Counted from the first letter of the stretch, positions 19,592-33,132 are shown. The stretch: DNA of 64,000 bases from Bacteroidota bacterium (GCA_030017895.1 JASEGV010000001.1:51581-115580), one strand, 5' to 3'. The notes: generated by a model not told the origin, from the letters alone. Program-made: numbers and translations.

Positions 19592-20803
19592 TTATGCAAT
19601 TATTTTGGTTACTACACCGGCACCGACAGTATGACCGCCTTCGCGAATAGCAAAGCGAAGACCTTCTTCCATAGCGATGGTGGTAATTAATTCGATGTCT
19701 AAATTATCTACGTTATCACCTGGCATAATCATTTCGATTCCTGCCGGTAAGTGTGCGATTCCAGTAACGTCGGTTGTACGGAAATAGAATTGCGGACGAT
19801 ATCCGGTAAAGAATGGTGTATGACGACCGCCTTCTTCTTTTTTCAGTACGTAAACCTGAGCATTAAATTTTTTGTGTGGTGTAATAGAACCGGGTTTTGC
19901 ACAAACCATTCCGCGTTCCAATTCAGTTTTATCGACACCGCGCAATAACAGACCTACGTTATCGCCAGCCATACCTTGGTCAAGTTCTTTGCGAAACATT
20001 TCAACGCCGGTAACTACAGCTTTTTTATGAGCATCTAGACCGATAATTTCGATTTCTTCACCGACATTAACTTTGCCACGTTCGATTCTTCCGGTACCTA
20101 CTGTTCCGCGTCCTGTAATTGAGAACACGTCTTCAACAGGCATCAAGAATGGTTTATCGACATCGCGCTGAGGAACTGGGATGTATGTATCAACGGCATC
20201 CATTAATTTAGCGATGCATTCAAACGCCGGGTCATCGCTTTTTGAATCCGGTCTGATAGCTGCTTCCATTGCCTTTAAAGCAGAACCCTGAATAATCGGT
20301 ATTTCATCACCGGGGAATTCGTACTGCTTCAATAAATCTCTCAACTCAAGTTCAACGAGTTCTAATAATTCCGGATCGTCAACTGCATCTACTTTATTCA
20401 TAAATACAACTATTTTGGGAACACCTACTTGACGAGCAAGAAGAATGTGTTCGCGTGTTTGAGGCATCGGACCATCGGTAGCTGCAACAACGAGGATTGC
20501 ACCGTCCATTTGAGCTGCACCAGTGATCATATTTTTGATGTAGTCAGCGTGACCGGGACAGTCAACGTGAGCATAGTGTCGCTTAGCGGTTGAGTATTCT
20601 ACGTGTGCAGTTGCGATTGTAATACCACGTTCGCGTTCTTCCGGGGCATTATCAATTGAATCGAATGTTCTAATAGCCGACAATCCCTTTTTTGCTAAAA
20701 CCATCGTAATAGCAGCAGTTAGGGTTGTCTTTCCGTGGTCAACGTGTCCTATCGTTCCAATGTTGACATGGGGTTTGTCCCTCGTAAACTTTTCTTTTGC
20801 CAT
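19592..20803 (-). CDS. tuf: Elongation factor Tu
   Basis: A 403-residue GTPase that carries aminoacyl-tRNA to the A site. Domain I has G1 GHVDHGKTT, the switch region with [12 protein letters not shown]3 [12 protein letters not shown] and G4 NKVD. Domains II and III follow ([34 protein letters not shown]). This is the only tuf in the window. The second site usual in proteobacteria, downstream of the Thr-Tyr-Gly-Thr tRNA cluster, holds rpmG instead. Confidence 0.98.
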   Translation of the reverse strand: MAKEKFTRDKPHVNIGTIGHVDHGKTTLTAAITMVLAKKGLSAIRTFDSIDNAPEERERGITIATAHVEYSTAKRHYAHVDCPGHADYIKNMITGAAQMDGAILVVAATDGPMPQTREHILLARQVGVPKIVVFMNKVDAVDDPELLELVELELRDLLKQYEFPGDEIPIIQGSALKAMEAAIRPDSKSDDPAFECIAKLMDAVDTYIPVPQRDVDKPFLMPVEDVFSITGRGTVGTGRIERGKVNVGEEIEIIGLDAHKKAVVTGVEMFRKELDQGMAGDNVGLLLRGVDKTELERGMVCAKPGSITPHKKFNAQVYVLKKEEGGRHTPFFTGYRPQFYFRTTDVTGIAHLPAGIEMIMPGDNVDNLDIELITTIAMEEGLRFAIREGGHTVGAGVVTKIIA

Positions 20804-20860
20804 TTCGTTTCTCCTATTTAAATTGGGTGTTTATTTTTTAATTACTTATTAATCTATTAT

Positions 20861-22957
20861 TTATGCTACTTTTGTTTGTTTACCAGTAAGTTTTTCAACA
20901 ATCTGATCTGAAATCGCTTTTGGTACGTTCTCGTAATGCGAAAATTGCATCGTGAATAAAGCTCTGCCTTGTGTTAGCGAACGTAAATTCGTAGCGTATC
21001 CGAACATATCCGATAGAGGTACAAACGCTTTAATTACCTGAACTTCTTTACGCGAATTCATACCTTCGATTTTTCCGCGGCGCGAACTCAAATCGCCTAA
21101 TACGTCGCCAATGTAATCTTCTGGAACTACTACTTCAACAGCCATTATTGGTTCTAAAATTACAGGGTTTGCTTTGCGAGCTGCTTCACGGAAACCCATA
21201 GATCCAGCGATTTTAAATGACATTTCGTCAGAATCGACTTCATGGTATGAACCATAAAATAGCCGTACTTTAACATCAACAACCGGATATCCTGCTAAAA
21301 TACCGTTTTTCATTTGTTCAGCAATACCGGCCTGAACTGCAGGTATAAATTCTTTTGGTATAACCCCACCTCTAATATCGTCAACAAATTCGAAGCCTTT
21401 ACCTTTTTCGTTAGGTTCTATTTCGATTTCTACGTGAGCAAATTGACCACGACCACCTGATTGTTTTACATGTTTATAAACTTGTGAAACTTTTCCTTTA
21501 ATAGTTTCTTTATACGCAACTTGTGGTTTACCAATGTTTGCATCTACTTTGAACTCTCTCTTCATCCTATCAACAATAATTTCAAGATGAAGTTCCCCCA
21601 TACCATTAATTATGGTTTGTCCTGTCTCTTCGTTGGTTGAAACCCTAAATGTGGGATCTTCTTCAGCTAATTTGCTAAGCGATTCGCCCATTTTTTCTTG
21701 GTCAGCTTTAGTTTTTGGTTCAATGGCAATAGAGATTACTGGTTCCGGGAAATCCATTTTTTCAAGAATAATAGGATCGTCCTCTGTTGTAATCGTGTCT
21801 CCTGTTCGAGTAAATTTAAGTCCTATAGCAGCAACTATGTCGCCTGCGTATGCTTCATCAACGTCTTCACGATGATTTGCATGCATTCTCAGGATACGTG
21901 CAATGCGTTCTTTTCGTTCACTAACAGAATTATAAACGTAGGAACCTGATTTTAATGTACCAGAATAAACTCTAAAATAAGTTAATTTTCCAACATAAGG
22001 ATCGCTCATTATTTTGAAAGCGAGAGCTGTAAAAATTTCCTTATCTGCAACTTTTCTAATAACTTTATCTGATTTATACGGATGATGCCCAACTACATCA
22101 CCTACATCAAGGGGTGAGGGAAGGAAATCAATAACCGCATCTAATAAATTTTGAGTACCTTTATTCTTGAATGACGAACCGCAAAGTACAGGTATAATAC
22201 TAACTTTTATAGCAGCGCGTCGCAGTACAACGCGAATTTCTTCAGTGGTAATTTCTTTACCTTCGATATATTTTTCAAGCAATGTATCGTCTTCGTCAGA
22301 AACTGCTTCCAACATCTTAGTGCGATACAACTGAGCTTTCTTTTTCAAATCGGCTGGAATTTCGATATCATCCCAAGTTGTTCCCATGGTTGTATCGTTA
22401 AATATTCTGGCTTTCATTGTAATCAAATCTATAACGCCGGCAAAAAGTTCGCCTTCGCCAACAGGAATTTGAATCGGAACAGCATGTGCACCGAGCCGCT
22501 CTTTCATCATCTTAATTACATTGTAGAAATCAGCACCAACGCGATCCATTTTATTGACAAATGCTATTCGAGGAACTCCGTATTTATCGGCTTGACGCCA
22601 AACTGTTTCGGATTGTGGCTCGACACCGCCGACTGCACAGAATAAAGCGACTGCGCCATCTAAAACACGGAGCGACCGTTCTACCTCGGCAGTAAAATCG
22701 ACATGTCCAGGTGTATCTATAATATTAATCCGGTTATCATTCCAAAAACAAGTAGTAGAGGCACTTGTAATAGTAATGCCACGTTCTTTTTCTTGTTCCA
22801 TCCAATCCATTGTTGATGCACCATCATGAACCTCGCCAACACGATGTAATTTTCCCGTATAGAACAAAATACGTTCGGTCGTGGTGGTTTTACCGGCGTC
22901 AATGTGTGCCATAATACCGATATTACGGGTTTTATTTAATGAATATTTTCTGGGCAT
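20861..22957 (-). CDS. fusA: Elongation factor G
   Basis: A 698-residue translocase GTPase. G1 is [11 protein letters not shown], the switch I region has [11 protein letters not shown]3 is DTPGHVDFT and G4 is NKMD. Domains III-V follow, including [20 protein letters not shown] and the C-terminal [15 protein letters not shown]. The full set of domains suggests the canonical translocation factor. It lies between rpsG and tuf in a classical str operon. Confidence 0.98.
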   Translation of the reverse strand: MPRKYSLNKTRNIGIMAHIDAGKTTTTERILFYTGKLHRVGEVHDGASTMDWMEQEKERGITITSASTTCFWNDNRINIIDTPGHVDFTAEVERSLRVLDGAVALFCAVGGVEPQSETVWRQADKYGVPRIAFVNKMDRVGADFYNVIKMMKERLGAHAVPIQIPVGEGELFAGVIDLITMKARIFNDTTMGTTWDDIEIPADLKKKAQLYRTKMLEAVSDEDDTLLEKYIEGKEITTEEIRVVLRRAAIKVSIIPVLCGSSFKNKGTQNLLDAVIDFLPSPLDVGDVVGHHPYKSDKVIRKVADKEIFTALAFKIMSDPYVGKLTYFRVYSGTLKSGSYVYNSVSERKERIARILRMHANHREDVDEAYAGDIVAAIGLKFTRTGDTITTEDDPIILEKMDFPEPVISIAIEPKTKADQEKMGESLSKLAEEDPTFRVSTNEETGQTIINGMGELHLEIIVDRMKREFKVDANIGKPQVAYKETIKGKVSQVYKHVKQSGGRGQFAHVEIEIEPNEKGKGFEFVDDIRGGVIPKEFIPAVQAGIAEQMKNGILAGYPVVDVKVRLFYGSYHEVDSDEMSFKIAGSMGFREAARKANPVILEPIMAVEVVVPEDYIGDVLGDLSSRRGKIEGMNSRKEVQVIKAFVPLSDMFGYATNLRSLTQGRALFTMQFSHYENVPKAISDQIVEKLTGKQTKVA

Positions 22958-22968
22958 CTATATTTTAC

Positions 22969-23436
22969 TTACCATTTAAAGTGGGCGAAAGCTTTATTAG
23001 CTTCAGCCATTTTGTGTGTATCTTCTTTTTTCTTTACCGAAGCGCCTTCGTTATTTGCTGCAGCCATAAATTCGGCAGCTAACTTCAGAGCCATTGATTT
23101 ATCTTTTCTATCGCTTGCGTAATTAATTATCCACCGAATTGCTAAAGCGATACTTCTGCTTTCTCGAACTTCAGTTGGGACTTGATAGGTTGCACCACCA
23201 ACTCTGCGAGCACGTATCTCTAACAAAGGTTTAACATTATTAACTGCTTTTCGAAAAACATCTATTCCGTTTGACTTGGTTTTATTTTCAATTGTATCAA
23301 TAGCTTTGTAAACAATTCTTCGCGCTAAATGCTTTTTTCCTTCTTTGAGCACACAATTTACGAAGCGAGCAACTAATATATCGTTAAATTTTGGATCGGG
23401 AGTAACTAACCTTCTTTCAGCTTGTTTTTTTCTCAT
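22969..23436 (-). CDS. rpsG: 30S ribosomal protein S7
   Basis: 155 residues starting MRKKQAERRLVTPDPKFND. It contains VGGATYQVPTEVRESRSIAL and ends EANKAFAHFKW, as in S7 proteins. It nucleates the 30S head and lines the E site. It lies 9 nt after rpsL. Confidence 0.98.
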   Translation of the reverse strand: MRKKQAERRLVTPDPKFNDILVARFVNCVLKEGKKHLARRIVYKAIDTIENKTKSNGIDVFRKAVNNVKPLLEIRARRVGGATYQVPTEVRESRSIALAIRWIINYASDRKDKSMALKLAAEFMAAANNEGASVKKKEDTHKMAEANKAFAHFKW

Positions 23437-23445
23437 TTTATAAAC

Positions 23446-23826
23446 CTAACTTTGTGCCTTTGGCTTTTTAGCACCATATTTTGAACGACCTTGTTTTCTA
23501 TCAGCAACACCGGCAGTATCCAAAGTGCCTCGAATAATATGGTATCGAACACCCGGTAAATCTTTAACCCTACCACCACGAATCATCACGATGGAGTGTT
23601 CCTGCAGGTTATGACCTTCACCTGGAATGTATGCCGTTACCTCAATTCCGTTTGTTAAACGAACACGTGCTACTTTGCGTAAAGCGGAATTCGGTTTTTT
23701 TGGTGTAGTTGTATATACACGAGTACAAACTCCCCGACGTTGCGGGCATTCTTGTAAAGCTGGTGCTTTACTCTTCCAAGTTACCATTTCCCGGCTCTTT
23801 CGAACCAGTTGATTGATCGTTGGCAA
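23446..23826 (-). CDS. rpsL: 30S ribosomal protein S12
   Basis: 126 residues starting [19 protein letters not shown]. The decoding-site loops [18 protein letters not shown] and [20 protein letters not shown] have Lys at the positions whose change gives streptomycin resistance in other bacteria, so the sequence looks wild-type. It is the first gene of the str operon, driven by the promoter at 23892-23920. Confidence 0.98.
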   Translation of the reverse strand: MPTINQLVRKSREMVTWKSKAPALQECPQRRGVCTRVYTTTPKKPNSALRKVARVRLTNGIEVTAYIPGEGHNLQEHSIVMIRGGRVKDLPGVRYHIIRGTLDTAGVADRKQGRSKYGAKKPKAQS

Positions 23827-23891
23827 TATATTACTCCGATAATTGTTTAGTTAATTGTTAAATTGCTTAATTTTTGAATTTTAAGAGCACT

Positions 23892-23920
23892 AATATAACG
23901 AAAAATATTTTCATAGTCAA
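23892..23920 (-). promoter_or_regulatory. Promoter for the rpsL-rpsG-fusA-tuf-S10 block
   Basis: On the minus strand TTGACT (23920-23915) is followed after 17 nt by TATATT (23897-23892), in the short gap between the stop of rpoC (23924) and the start of rpsL (23826). The predicted start is about 55-60 nt upstream of rpsL. It would let the str/S10/spc genes be transcribed independently of rpoBC. Confidence 0.75.
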
Positions 23921-23923
23921 GCA

Positions 23924-26900
23924 TTATGATTTTGCCAGTTTTCGAACTCGTTTCTTTGGCGTTTTTTTGACCTCTTCTTCGATTTCAGGTCCTTGCGTGG
24001 GTTCTTCTAAAACGACAGATTCTGCAATTTTGAAGGGTTCCTTAGGAGCAACAAGAATATCTCGAAATTGCTTTAAACCAGTTCCTGCAGGAATAAGATG
24101 CCCCACAATCACATTTTCTTTTAAACCGAGTAAATAATCAATTTTCCCAGAAATAGCAGCATCTGTTAATACTTTTGTTGTTTCCTGGAAAGAGGCAGCC
24201 GAAATAAAGCTATCCGTTGAAAGAGATGCTTGTGTAATTCCTAATAAAATGGGTTCGGAGGTTGCCGGTTCAGCTTCTCTAAATTCAGCAACCTTTTTCC
24301 CCTTCTTTTTGACTTCGCTATTCAATTCACGAACCTTTTTCTTGAGAACAAGCTGTCCATTCTTAAATTTCGTATCACCCTTGTTGTTGATATATACAGT
24401 TTCTTTAAGTGAGTCGTTTTCTCCTAACAATGACAATTTAGCCACCACGTCGCCTTCAATAAAACGTGTATCACCGGAATCCAAAATTCGAACTTTTTGC
24501 ATCATTTGTCGTACGATGATTTCGATATGTTTATCGTTTATTTTAACACCTTGCATACGGTAAACTTCTTGGATCTCGTTTACTAAATATTCCTGAACTT
24601 TTCCGACTCCCTTAATTTTTAAAATATCGTCGGGATCGATAGCTCCATCGGTTAAACGCTCGCCTGCCCGGATAAAATCATTTTCCTGAATGAGGATGTG
24701 TTTCCCAAGCGGAACGAGATATTCCTTACGGTCTTTTCCATCGTGACTTTCAACTATAACCTCTCTTGAACCGCGTTTTTGCTGACCAAAACGAATTATT
24801 CCATCAATTTCTGAAACGATTGCAGGATTAGCAGGATTACGTCCTTCGAACAACTCGGTTACTCGTGGCAAACCACCTGTGATATCGCGTGTTTTACCTA
24901 TTGAACGAGGTATTTTCACCAAAATCGTTCCAGCACTTATTTTTTCATCATTATCAACAACGATATGAGAATGTGTGGGAAGGTTATATGTAGCTATCTT
25001 CTCGCCCTCTTCATTCTTCAATAATATTGCAGGATTGAAAGTTTTATCTCTGGATTCTATGACCACCGTTTGGATGTGTCCGGTTTGTTCATCGGGTTCT
25101 TGGCGATATGTAACATTTTCCCTTAAGCCTGAATATTCAATGCGCCCTGAATGTTCGGTTATAATTACAGCATTATACGGATCCCATTCATAAATGATCT
25201 CACCTTTTTTAATATATGTTCCATCATGGATTTGTAAAGTTGCACCATATGGTACATCATATTTTGTTAGCAGTCGTTGTTCGTCGTCATAAACCATAAC
25301 CACGCCACTGCGACCTGTTACGATACGTTTGTTACTCTCATCATCTTGTTTGAGCGATTTTACATTTTCGTATCTAATAACTCCATTAAACTTGGATGTA
25401 ATTTGCGATTGTGCAGCAATTAAACTTGCTGTACCACCTGTATGGAATGTTCGGAGAGTCAACTGTGTACCGGGCTCACCTATAGATTGAGCAGCGATAA
25501 TACCAACTGCTTCACCAGTTTTGACCAATTGACCAATCGTTAAATTTCTACCGTAACACTTTGCACAGATACCACGTGTAGCTTCACAAGTTAAAACCGA
25601 ACGAATATGTACTGTTTCGATAGAAGTCTCGGATACTTTTTGAGCAATTTCTTCTGTAATTTCTTCTCCGGCAGCAACTATCAATACGTTTGTCGAAGAG
25701 TCATATACGTCGTGAACCGTTACACGTCCTAAAATTCTTTCTGCTAATGGTTCTTTAACATCTTCGCCCTCTTTGAGAGCGCTCGTAGCAACACCCATAA
25801 TAGTACCACAATCAACCATCGTTATAATTGCATCTTGAGCGACATCCACGAGACGTCGGGTGAGATAACCGGCATCAGCAGTTTTTAATGCTGTATCAGC
25901 TAAACCTTTTCGAGCGCCGTGAGTTGAGATGAAATACTCCAATACTGACAATCCTTCACGGAAATTGGCTATAATCGGATTTTCAATTAATTCACCAGCC
26001 GAACCGGACATACTTCGTTGCGGTTTAGCCATCAAGCCACGCATTCCGGCTAATTGGCGAATCTGTTCTTTGGAACCTCTCGCACCGGAATCGACCATCA
26101 TATAAAGTGAATTGAATCCAGCCTGCGAATGTTGCAATGATTCGAATAATCGTTCGGCAACACGAGTTGTAGCGCGTGACCAAGTGTCGATAACTTTATT
26201 GTATCTTTCACCCGGTGTAATAAAACCGTTGTAATACTGATTTTGTATGTTATCTACATCCCGTTGCGATTTCGCTATTATTTCTTCTTTTTCCTTAGGT
26301 ACAATAACATCCCCGACACTAACCGATAAACCACCTTGTGTAGCATATTTGAATCCTAAGTATTTTAAATTATCTAAAAACTCGGCGGTTTTTAAATTTC
26401 CTACTTTGCGATAAACATTTCCGACGAGTTGAGTAAGTCGGTTTTTATTTAAGAGTTCATTAATAAATCCTACTTCAGTAGGAACTATTGCATTAAATAT
26501 TACCCGACCGGTTGTAGTTTCGATTATCTTGTTATTAATGCGAACTTTTATCTTAGCGTGCAATCCAATCTTTGCAGCATTATGAGCGATGATTACTTCA
26601 TCTTGTAATGAAAATATTTTGCCCTCGCCTAAATCGCCCGACCTTGCTTTTGTAAGATAATAACAACCAAGAACTTGATCTTGCGTTGGATGTACGATAG
26701 GCGACCCGCTTGCAGGAGATAAAATATTATGGCTCGAAAGCATCAAGATGCGCGCTTCCATTTGCGAATGATAAGATAATGGAATGTGAACCGCCATTTG
26801 GTCGCCGTCAAAGTCGGCGTTGAATGCAGTACAAACCATCGGATGAATTCTTATTGCTTTACCTTCTACAAGAACCGGTTGAAATGCCTGAATACCAAGA

Positions 26901-28222
26901 CGATGAAGAGTTGGTGCTCTATTCAATAGAACCGGATGACCATCTATAATGTGTTCAAGAACTTCCCAAACTTCGGCTGATTTTTTTTCAACCATCTTCT
27001 TGGCACTTTTCACGGTCTTCACCAAACCCCGTTCAATTAATTTCCGTATGATGAACGGTTTGAATAATTCAACAGCCATATCTTTTGGTAATCCGCACTC
27101 GTGCAATTTTAATTCGGGACCGACAACGATAACGGAACGACCAGAATAATCGACTCGTTTTCCTAACAAGTTTTGACGGAAACGCCCCTGCTTCCCTTTC
27201 AACATATCGGCAAGGGATTTTAATGCCCTGTTATTATCGGAACGAACTGCATTCAGTTTACGCGAATTGTCGAATAATGAATCAACAGCTTCTTGAAGCA
27301 TACGTTTTTCGTTCCGGAGAATTACCTCAGGAGCTTTTATATCAATCAATCGTTTTAAACGATTATTGCGGATTATTACTCGACGATACAAGTCGTTCAA
27401 GTCAGAAGTTGCAAAACGACCACCTTCAAGAGGAACGAGTGGACGCAATTCAGGTGGAATAACAGGAACAACTTCTAAAACCATCCACTCGGGTTTGTTT
27501 AGCGAGCCATCGCCTTTATCGCGAAAGGCATCAAGAACACGCAACCGTTTTAATATCTCAATTTTTTTCTGGGCTGAGGTTTCTTCTTTCAATGTTACAC
27601 GAAGATGAGCGGCTGTAGAATCAATATCGATACTTTTTAACAAAGCTTTTACCGCAGGTGCACCGATATCGGCTATAAATTTTCTTTCGTCTGTTTTATC
27701 TAATTGCTGATTGTTTTCAGGTAAAGTGGATAATATCTCCAGGTATTGTTCTTCAGAGATCATATCCATTCTTTTCAAACCTGTGGATCCCGGTTGGATT
27801 ACGATATAAGATTCATAATAAATAATTTTTTCTAAATCTTTTACACCCATACCGAGTGTGTATCCAATTTTCGTGGGAGCCGAGCGGACAAACCAAATAT
27901 GAGCTACAGGAACTGCTAAGTGAATATGTCCTAAACGTTCGCGCCGAACACTTTTTTGTGTTACTTCAACACCGCATCGGTCGCATACAATTCCTTTGTA
28001 TCGGATACGTTTATATTTTCCACAATGACATTCCCAATCTCGAATTGGACCGAAAATTTTTTCGCAAAACAGTCCATCTTTTTCAGGACGGAAAGAACGA
28101 TAATTTATCGTTTCGGGTTTTGTTACTTCACCACGAGACCTGGACAGAATATCATCCGATGATGCTATGCCTATCCTGATTTTCGTAAATGCTTTTTTAG
28201 TTGTTGGTTCTATATTTCGCAT
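23924..28222 (-). CDS. rpoC: DNA-directed RNA polymerase subunit beta'
   Basis: A 1432-residue beta' subunit. The N-terminal zinc ribbon is [20 protein letters not shown]. The catalytic Mg-binding loop is [12 protein letters not shown]. The second zinc site is [13 protein letters not shown]. The bridge helix/trigger loop region includes [16 protein letters not shown]. The C-terminus ends in a Lys/Arg-rich tail ([14 protein letters not shown]). It follows rpoB by 24 nt. Confidence 0.98.
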   Translation of the reverse strand: MRNIEPTTKKAFTKIRIGIASSDDILSRSRGEVTKPETINYRSFRPEKDGLFCEKIFGPIRDWECHCGKYKRIRYKGIVCDRCGVEVTQKSVRRERLGHIHLAVPVAHIWFVRSAPTKIGYTLGMGVKDLEKIIYYESYIVIQPGSTGLKRMDMISEEQYLEILSTLPENNQQLDKTDERKFIADIGAPAVKALLKSIDIDSTAAHLRVTLKEETSAQKKIEILKRLRVLDAFRDKGDGSLNKPEWMVLEVVPVIPPELRPLVPLEGGRFATSDLNDLYRRVIIRNNRLKRLIDIKAPEVILRNEKRMLQEAVDSLFDNSRKLNAVRSDNNRALKSLADMLKGKQGRFRQNLLGKRVDYSGRSVIVVGPELKLHECGLPKDMAVELFKPFIIRKLIERGLVKTVKSAKKMVEKKSAEVWEVLEHIIDGHPVLLNRAPTLHRLGIQAFQPVLVEGKAIRIHPMVCTAFNADFDGDQMAVHIPLSYHSQMEARILMLSSHNILSPASGSPIVHPTQDQVLGCYYLTKARSGDLGEGKIFSLQDEVIIAHNAAKIGLHAKIKVRINNKIIETTTGRVIFNAIVPTEVGFINELLNKNRLTQLVGNVYRKVGNLKTAEFLDNLKYLGFKYATQGGLSVSVGDVIVPKEKEEIIAKSQRDVDNIQNQYYNGFITPGERYNKVIDTWSRATTRVAERLFESLQHSQAGFNSLYMMVDSGARGSKEQIRQLAGMRGLMAKPQRSMSGSAGELIENPIIANFREGLSVLEYFISTHGARKGLADTALKTADAGYLTRRLVDVAQDAIITMVDCGTIMGVATSALKEGEDVKEPLAERILGRVTVHDVYDSSTNVLIVAAGEEITEEIAQKVSETSIETVHIRSVLTCEATRGICAKCYGRNLTIGQLVKTGEAVGIIAAQSIGEPGTQLTLRTFHTGGTASLIAAQSQITSKFNGVIRYENVKSLKQDDESNKRIVTGRSGVVMVYDDEQRLLTKYDVPYGATLQIHDGTYIKKGEIIYEWDPYNAVIITEHSGRIEYSGLRENVTYRQEPDEQTGHIQTVVIESRDKTFNPAILLKNEEGEKIATYNLPTHSHIVVDNDEKISAGTILVKIPRSIGKTRDITGGLPRVTELFEGRNPANPAIVSEIDGIIRFGQQKRGSREVIVESHDGKDRKEYLVPLGKHILIQENDFIRAGERLTDGAIDPDDILKIKGVGKVQEYLVNEIQEVYRMQGVKINDKHIEIIVRQMMQKVRILDSGDTRFIEGDVVAKLSLLGENDSLKETVYINNKGDTKFKNGQLVLKKKVRELNSEVKKKGKKVAEFREAEPATSEPILLGITQASLSTDSFISAASFQETTKVLTDAAISGKIDYLLGLKENVIVGHLIPAGTGLKQFRDILVAPKEPFKIAESVVLEEPTQGPEIEEEVKKTPKKRVRKLAKS

Positions 28223-28246
28223 AATTATTTTGCTCCAATGTCCTTC

Positions 28247-31200
28247 TTAATCAATCTTGATTTCTAAACCTAAACCCATCAATTCGCGTACTAACACGTT
28301 AAAGGATTCAGGGATACTTGATTCGGGCAGATTATCTCCTTTAACGATAGCTTCATAGACTTTAGCCCGACCCGGAACATCATCACTCTTAACGGTTAAT
28401 AATTCCTGCAAGTTATGCGCAGCTCCGTATGCTTCGAGCGCCCAAACTTCCATTTCTCCAAAACGCTGTCCACCGAATTGGGCTTTACCACCGAGCGGTT
28501 GCTGAGTAATTAATGAGTACGGACCAATTGAACGCGCGTGAATTTTATCATCAACTAAATGGGATAATTTCATCATATAAAGAAACCCGACAGAAACTTG
28601 TTGATCGAAAGATTCGCCGGTCATTCCATCAATCAAAGTTGTTTTTGAATATTCTGCTATACCCGATTTGTGTAACTCTTCAGCAACTTCTTCCCATGTC
28701 GCACCATCAAATATTGGTGTTGAATATTTTTGACCCAACTTGTATCCAGCCCAACCGAGTGCAGTTTCAAATAATTGTCCGAGATTCATACGCGATGGTA
28801 CGCCCAAAGGATTTAATACGAAATCGACAGGAGTTCCATCCGGCAAGAATGGCATATCTTGAACAGGAACAACTTTCGATACGACACCTTTATTACCATG
28901 CCTACCTGCCATTTTATCGCCTACAGAAAGTTTACGTTTCTTTGCGACATAAACTTTGGCAAGTTGAACAATTCCGGGAGGAAGTTCGTCGCCCGATTGT
29001 ATTTTATTTTTTTCGTGCTTGTAAACACTTTCAATGTCGTTAAGTTTTTCGAAGTAAGCTTCAAATATTTTAACGACTAGTGCATTTTTCTTTTTATTTT
29101 CTACCCATTCAGTTTCATACTCTAGAATTTCTATCTCGTCAATCGATTCGAACGTACTGGCTTTGATAACTACTGAGTTTCGTATAACGAGGTTGTCTTT
29201 TTTATCACGAATTCCTAAGCACTTTTCACCGGTGAGCAATATACCGAGTTTCTCGGCTAATTTTTTCTTAGTTTCTTTTAAATCGCGAATTCGGTTTTTT
29301 TCTATCTGTTCCGATCGTTTCTTATCTTGTTTCTTTGTCTCGGTGTCCTTGCGTTTGCGGCTGAAAAGTTTTGTGGCAATAACAATACCTTTCATTCCCG
29401 GAGGCGCCTTCAATGAGGCATCTTTCACGTCGCCTGCTTTTTCGCCGAAGATTGCTTTTAATAATTTTTCTTCGGGAGTCGGGTCGGTTTCACCCTTCGG
29501 AGTTATTTTACCGACTAAGATATCGCCTTCTTTAACCATAGCGCCAACACGGATTACGCCGTTTTCATCCAAATCTTTTACAACTTCTTCACTAACATTT
29601 GGTATTTCACGAGTCAGTTCTTCTTCGCCGCGTTTTGTATCGCGCACTTGCAATTCGAATTCCTCAATATGAATAGATGTATATACATCTTCAGTAACTA
29701 AACGCTCGCTGACTACTAAAGCATCCTCGAAGTTATAACCTCGCCACGGCATAAACGCAACAATCACGTTTCGACCAAGTGCTAACTCTCCATTTTGTGT
29801 TGAACTGCCGTCGGCTAATACATGACCTTTTTTAATTTTTTGCCCTGCTATTACAATCGGTATTTGATTGATGCAGGTATCCTGGTTCGTTCTGAAAAAT
29901 TTTGTCAGCTTGTATTCGACAACAGTTTTATTGTCGAATGATGTCAACGATTCGATACTGCTTTCGTCGATTTCATAATGAACTATAATTTTATCAGCGT
30001 CAACATATTCAACAACCCCTGAGCGTTCAGCAACGATCATAGATTTCGAATCTATCGCCACTTTTTTCTCGAAACCTGTTCCAACTATCGGAGCTTCAGG
30101 TTTTAACAAAGGTACTGCCTGCCGTTGCATATTCGACCCCATCAATGCGCGGTTAGCATCATCGTGTTCGAGGAACGGAATGAGAGCCGCAGCAGCACTC
30201 ACAATTTGTGTAGGAGCGACATCTATATAATGAACTTCTTCGGGTTTCACGATTGGGTAATCGCTTTGGAAGCGGGCTTTAATTTTGATATCAGTGAAAT
30301 TTCCTTGAGCATCTAATTTTGCATTTGCCTGGGCGATGGTGTAAACGTCTTCTTTTTCTGCGGTCAGAAATTCAATATCGGTTGAAACCTTTCCATCGTT
30401 CACTTTTCTATATGGTGTTTCAATAAACCCGAACTCGTTCACTCGCGAATAAATACACAACGAGGAAATCAAACCGATGTTTGGACCTTCGGGTGTTTCA
30501 ATAGGACACAACCGTCCGTAATGAGTATAGTGAACGTCGCGAACTTCGAAGCCGGCTCGTTCACGTGTTAAGCCGCCTGGCCCGAGTGCCGACATCCGGC
30601 GTTTATGTGTAATTTCGGCAAGCGGATTTGTTTGATCCATAAACTGCGATAATTGATTTGTTCCGAAGAACGAGTTTATCACACTTGTTATTGTACGGGC
30701 ATTAATCAAATCTTGCGGGGCAAGATTTTCGTTATCGCGCAAATTCATTCGTTCGCGGATTGTTCGCGTCATACGAACCATTCCTATATTGAATTGTTGA
30801 GCTATCTGTTCGCCAACTGTGCGAACGCGGCGATTACCGAGATGGTCAATATCGTCAACTGTTTTTTTACCTTGTTGTAAATCTAAAAGATAATTGATGA
30901 TTGCCAAAATATCTTCGCGGGTAAGTGTTGTGGTGGTTGTCGGTGTGTTTAAACCGAGTTTCGAGTTCATTCGGTTTCTGCCTACATTACCGAGGTCGTA
31001 TCGTTTTTCGTTGAAGAACAAACGGTCGATTAAATTTTTGGCGGTATCCAAATCAGGAGCTTCACCCGACCGAAGCTGTCTGTAAATTGCTTCAAGAGCA
31101 TCTTGTTCGGTACGTGCAGCATCGCGTTGAATTGTATTCGCGATAATTGAACGTTCGCCGCTACTATCAAATTTTAAGAAATGTAGTTTCTTTATCTCTA

Positions 31201-32023
31201 ATTTTTTTATCTTCTTTATAAGTTCTTCAGTTAATGCTGTATCTTTATTAATAAATATTTCACCTGTTTTTTTATCGATAACATCGCTACAAATAACACG
31301 GTTTAGATAATTTTTTAAGTCTGCCTCTTTAGCATCAACATCTTCAATTAAGTTGAAAAGTTTTAAAATTTCATCATCGGACGAATAGCCAATCGCACGG
31401 AGGAGAGTAGTAACAGGAAACTTTTTCTTTCTGTCGATATAAACATACATTACGTTGCTGATATCTGTAGTGAATTCGATCCACGAACCGCGGAAAGGAA
31501 TAATGCGGGCAGAAAATATAGGAGTTCCGTTTGGATGTATCGACTCGCTGAAAAATACACCGGGTGATCGATGAAGCTGGCTAACTACTACACGTTCAGC
31601 TCCATTTATGATGAATGTTCCTCTGTCAGTCATTGTTGGCAAATTGCCGAGATATACTTCCTGTTGGATAGTGTCAACATAGGAATGACCGTCTTCGCTT
31701 TTTTTGGATAATTTCAATTTTGCCTTGAGCGGAACTGCGTATGAGAGTCCTCTCTCCTGACATTCCCTGACATCGTACTTTGGTTTTTCGACGGAATATT
31801 CTACGAATTCAAGAAGATAATTTTCGCGAGTATCTTGTATCGGGAAATTCAGTAAAAAAACTTGTTGCAAACCCTGAACCTTACGTTTGACCGCGGGGGT
31901 TCTGGCTTGTAAAAATATTTCCCAAGATTCCCTCTGAACATTCAATAGGTCGGGCTGTTCGAGAACCTGTGGAATTTTAGAAAATGAAATTCTTTCGTTT
32001 TGAATATTTATTAGGCGCTTCAA
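28247..32023 (-). CDS. rpoB: DNA-directed RNA polymerase subunit beta
   Basis: A 1258-residue beta subunit. The rifampicin-pocket region reads [20 protein letters not shown], then [20 protein letters not shown], which is the rifampicin-sensitive wild-type pattern. Near the C-terminus [17 protein letters not shown] and [20 protein letters not shown] are intact. The gene follows rplL after 154 nt that hold a hairpin attenuator. Confidence 0.98.
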   Translation of the reverse strand: MKRLINIQNERISFSKIPQVLEQPDLLNVQRESWEIFLQARTPAVKRKVQGLQQVFLLNFPIQDTRENYLLEFVEYSVEKPKYDVRECQERGLSYAVPLKAKLKLSKKSEDGHSYVDTIQQEVYLGNLPTMTDRGTFIINGAERVVVSQLHRSPGVFFSESIHPNGTPIFSARIIPFRGSWIEFTTDISNVMYVYIDRKKKFPVTTLLRAIGYSSDDEILKLFNLIEDVDAKEADLKNYLNRVICSDVIDKKTGEIFINKDTALTEELIKKIKKLEIKKLHFLKFDSSGERSIIANTIQRDAARTEQDALEAIYRQLRSGEAPDLDTAKNLIDRLFFNEKRYDLGNVGRNRMNSKLGLNTPTTTTTLTREDILAIINYLLDLQQGKKTVDDIDHLGNRRVRTVGEQIAQQFNIGMVRMTRTIRERMNLRDNENLAPQDLINARTITSVINSFFGTNQLSQFMDQTNPLAEITHKRRMSALGPGGLTRERAGFEVRDVHYTHYGRLCPIETPEGPNIGLISSLCIYSRVNEFGFIETPYRKVNDGKVSTDIEFLTAEKEDVYTIAQANAKLDAQGNFTDIKIKARFQSDYPIVKPEEVHYIDVAPTQIVSAAAALIPFLEHDDANRALMGSNMQRQAVPLLKPEAPIVGTGFEKKVAIDSKSMIVAERSGVVEYVDADKIIVHYEIDESSIESLTSFDNKTVVEYKLTKFFRTNQDTCINQIPIVIAGQKIKKGHVLADGSSTQNGELALGRNVIVAFMPWRGYNFEDALVVSERLVTEDVYTSIHIEEFELQVRDTKRGEEELTREIPNVSEEVVKDLDENGVIRVGAMVKEGDILVGKITPKGETDPTPEEKLLKAIFGEKAGDVKDASLKAPPGMKGIVIATKLFSRKRKDTETKKQDKKRSEQIEKNRIRDLKETKKKLAEKLGILLTGEKCLGIRDKKDNLVIRNSVVIKASTFESIDEIEILEYETEWVENKKKNALVVKIFEAYFEKLNDIESVYKHEKNKIQSGDELPPGIVQLAKVYVAKKRKLSVGDKMAGRHGNKGVVSKVVPVQDMPFLPDGTPVDFVLNPLGVPSRMNLGQLFETALGWAGYKLGQKYSTPIFDGATWEEVAEELHKSGIAEYSKTTLIDGMTGESFDQQVSVGFLYMMKLSHLVDDKIHARSIGPYSLITQQPLGGKAQFGGQRFGEMEVWALEAYGAAHNLQELLTVKSDDVPGRAKVYEAIVKGDNLPESSIPESFNVLVRELMGLGLEIKID

Positions 32024-32084
32024 TTTACCTGCTCCTTACATTATTAAAAAACTTTTATTAAATCTTAAAAATAAAAAATATCAA

Positions 32085-32130
32085 GCCGATAATTCAAATC
32101 TTCAGAAAAAGATGTAAAAATTATCGGCTG
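32085..32130 (-). terminator. Hairpin/attenuator between rplL and rpoB
   Basis: An 11-bp perfect inverted repeat, AGCCGATAATT and AATTATCGGCT, encloses a 24-nt loop that can itself pair (ATCTT with AAGAT). On the minus strand it is followed by TTGATATTTTTTATTTTTAAG, a U-rich but imperfect tract. In E. coli the same gap holds a partial terminator and an RNase III site that set the ratio of L7/L12 to RNA polymerase; a similar role is inferred here. Confidence 0.65.
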
Positions 32131-32177
32131 ATTTACAAAATGAGTCGCTTTTTGGACAAAGTCCGTAGCCTACAGTA

Positions 32178-32552
32178 TTACTTTAATTCTACTGTTGCGC
32201 CGGCGTCTTCGAGTTCTTTCTTAAGTTTTTCAGCCTCATCCTTATTCAAGTCCTCCTTCACAGTCTTCGGGGCACCGTCAACGAGGTCTTTTGCTTCTTT
32301 CAAACCGAGTCCTGTGACAGCACGAACGACTTTGATGACGTTAATTTTTTGAGCACCCGAGCTTATAAGTACAACGTTAAATTCGGTTTTTTCTTCTACT
32401 ACCGGAGCTGCGGCGGCAGGCATCAGTCCGCCCATCATCATCGGAGCTGCGGCTGTAACACCAAATTTTTCCTCGAGAGCTTTTTTTAATTCTGCTGCTT
32501 CGAGTAGAGTTAATTTTTCTATTTTTTCAACTAATTCTTGAATTACTGACAT
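32178..32552 (-). CDS. rplL: 50S ribosomal protein L7/L12
   Basis: A 124-residue stalk protein. It has an N-terminal dimerisation helix ([20 protein letters not shown]), an Ala/Met-rich hinge and the C-terminal factor-binding domain ([31 protein letters not shown]). It recruits EF-Tu and EF-G. It follows rplJ, and its message is likely partly terminated by the hairpin at 32085-32130. Confidence 0.98.
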   Translation of the reverse strand: MSVIQELVEKIEKLTLLEAAELKKALEEKFGVTAAAPMMMGGLMPAAAAPVVEEKTEFNVVLISSGAQKINVIKVVRAVTGLGLKEAKDLVDGAPKTVKEDLNKDEAEKLKKELEDAGATVELK

Positions 32553-32596
32553 TTTTTTATTCTCCTATACTATTAAATTTTCTAAATAATTATTAA

Positions 32597-33118
32597 TTAA
32601 GCGGCTTTCTTTTTTTCTATTGCATCCAATACACTAACCAAATCTCTCATAACAGCAGAAATTACACCAACGAGTCCGGAAGCAGGTGCATCAATACTTC
32701 CGAGAATTGAAGCTATCATCTCTGGTCGTGAAGGCATTGTGGCAATATTATTAAGTTCACTTCCATCGTAAATTTGTTTTTCGATAATACAAGCTTTTAC
32801 TTTAAGGTTCTGATTTTTATCGCTGAACTTCTTAATAATTTTTGCTGGAATAATTGGATCATCGTATCCGAATGCAATCGCCGTAGGTCCGACAAGTTTG
32901 GGGTAAACTTTGTCGTAACCGGTAACAGCTTCGAATGCCTTATGAACAAGCGTGTTTTTGACGACACGATATTCGACACCGGCTTTATAGAATTCCCGTC
33001 GAAGCTCGTTTATCTGCTCCACAGTAATTCTGGTAAAGTCAGCCAAGTACATACCATTGGCGCGCGAAACCTTTTCCTTTATTTCTTCGATTATTTTATT
33101 TTTTTCATTACGTTGCAT
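32597..33118 (-). CDS. rplJ: 50S ribosomal protein L10
   Basis: The anchor of the L7/L12 stalk. The core has EEIKEKVSRANGMYLADF and YRVVKNTLVHKAFE; the C-terminal helix that binds L12 dimers ends DAIEKKKAA. I start at the ATG at 33118 (MQRNEKNKIIEE, 173 residues) because GAGGA lies at proper spacing before it. An upstream in-frame ATG at 33157 would add 13 residues but falls inside the predicted leader hairpin and has no ribosome-binding site. Confidence 0.95.
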   Translation of the reverse strand: MQRNEKNKIIEEIKEKVSRANGMYLADFTRITVEQINELRREFYKAGVEYRVVKNTLVHKAFEAVTGYDKVYPKLVGPTAIAFGYDDPIIPAKIIKKFSDKNQNLKVKACIIEKQIYDGSELNNIATMPSRPEMIASILGSIDAPASGLVGVISAVMRDLVSVLDAIEKKKAA

Positions 33119-33132
33119 TGATTCCTCAATAA

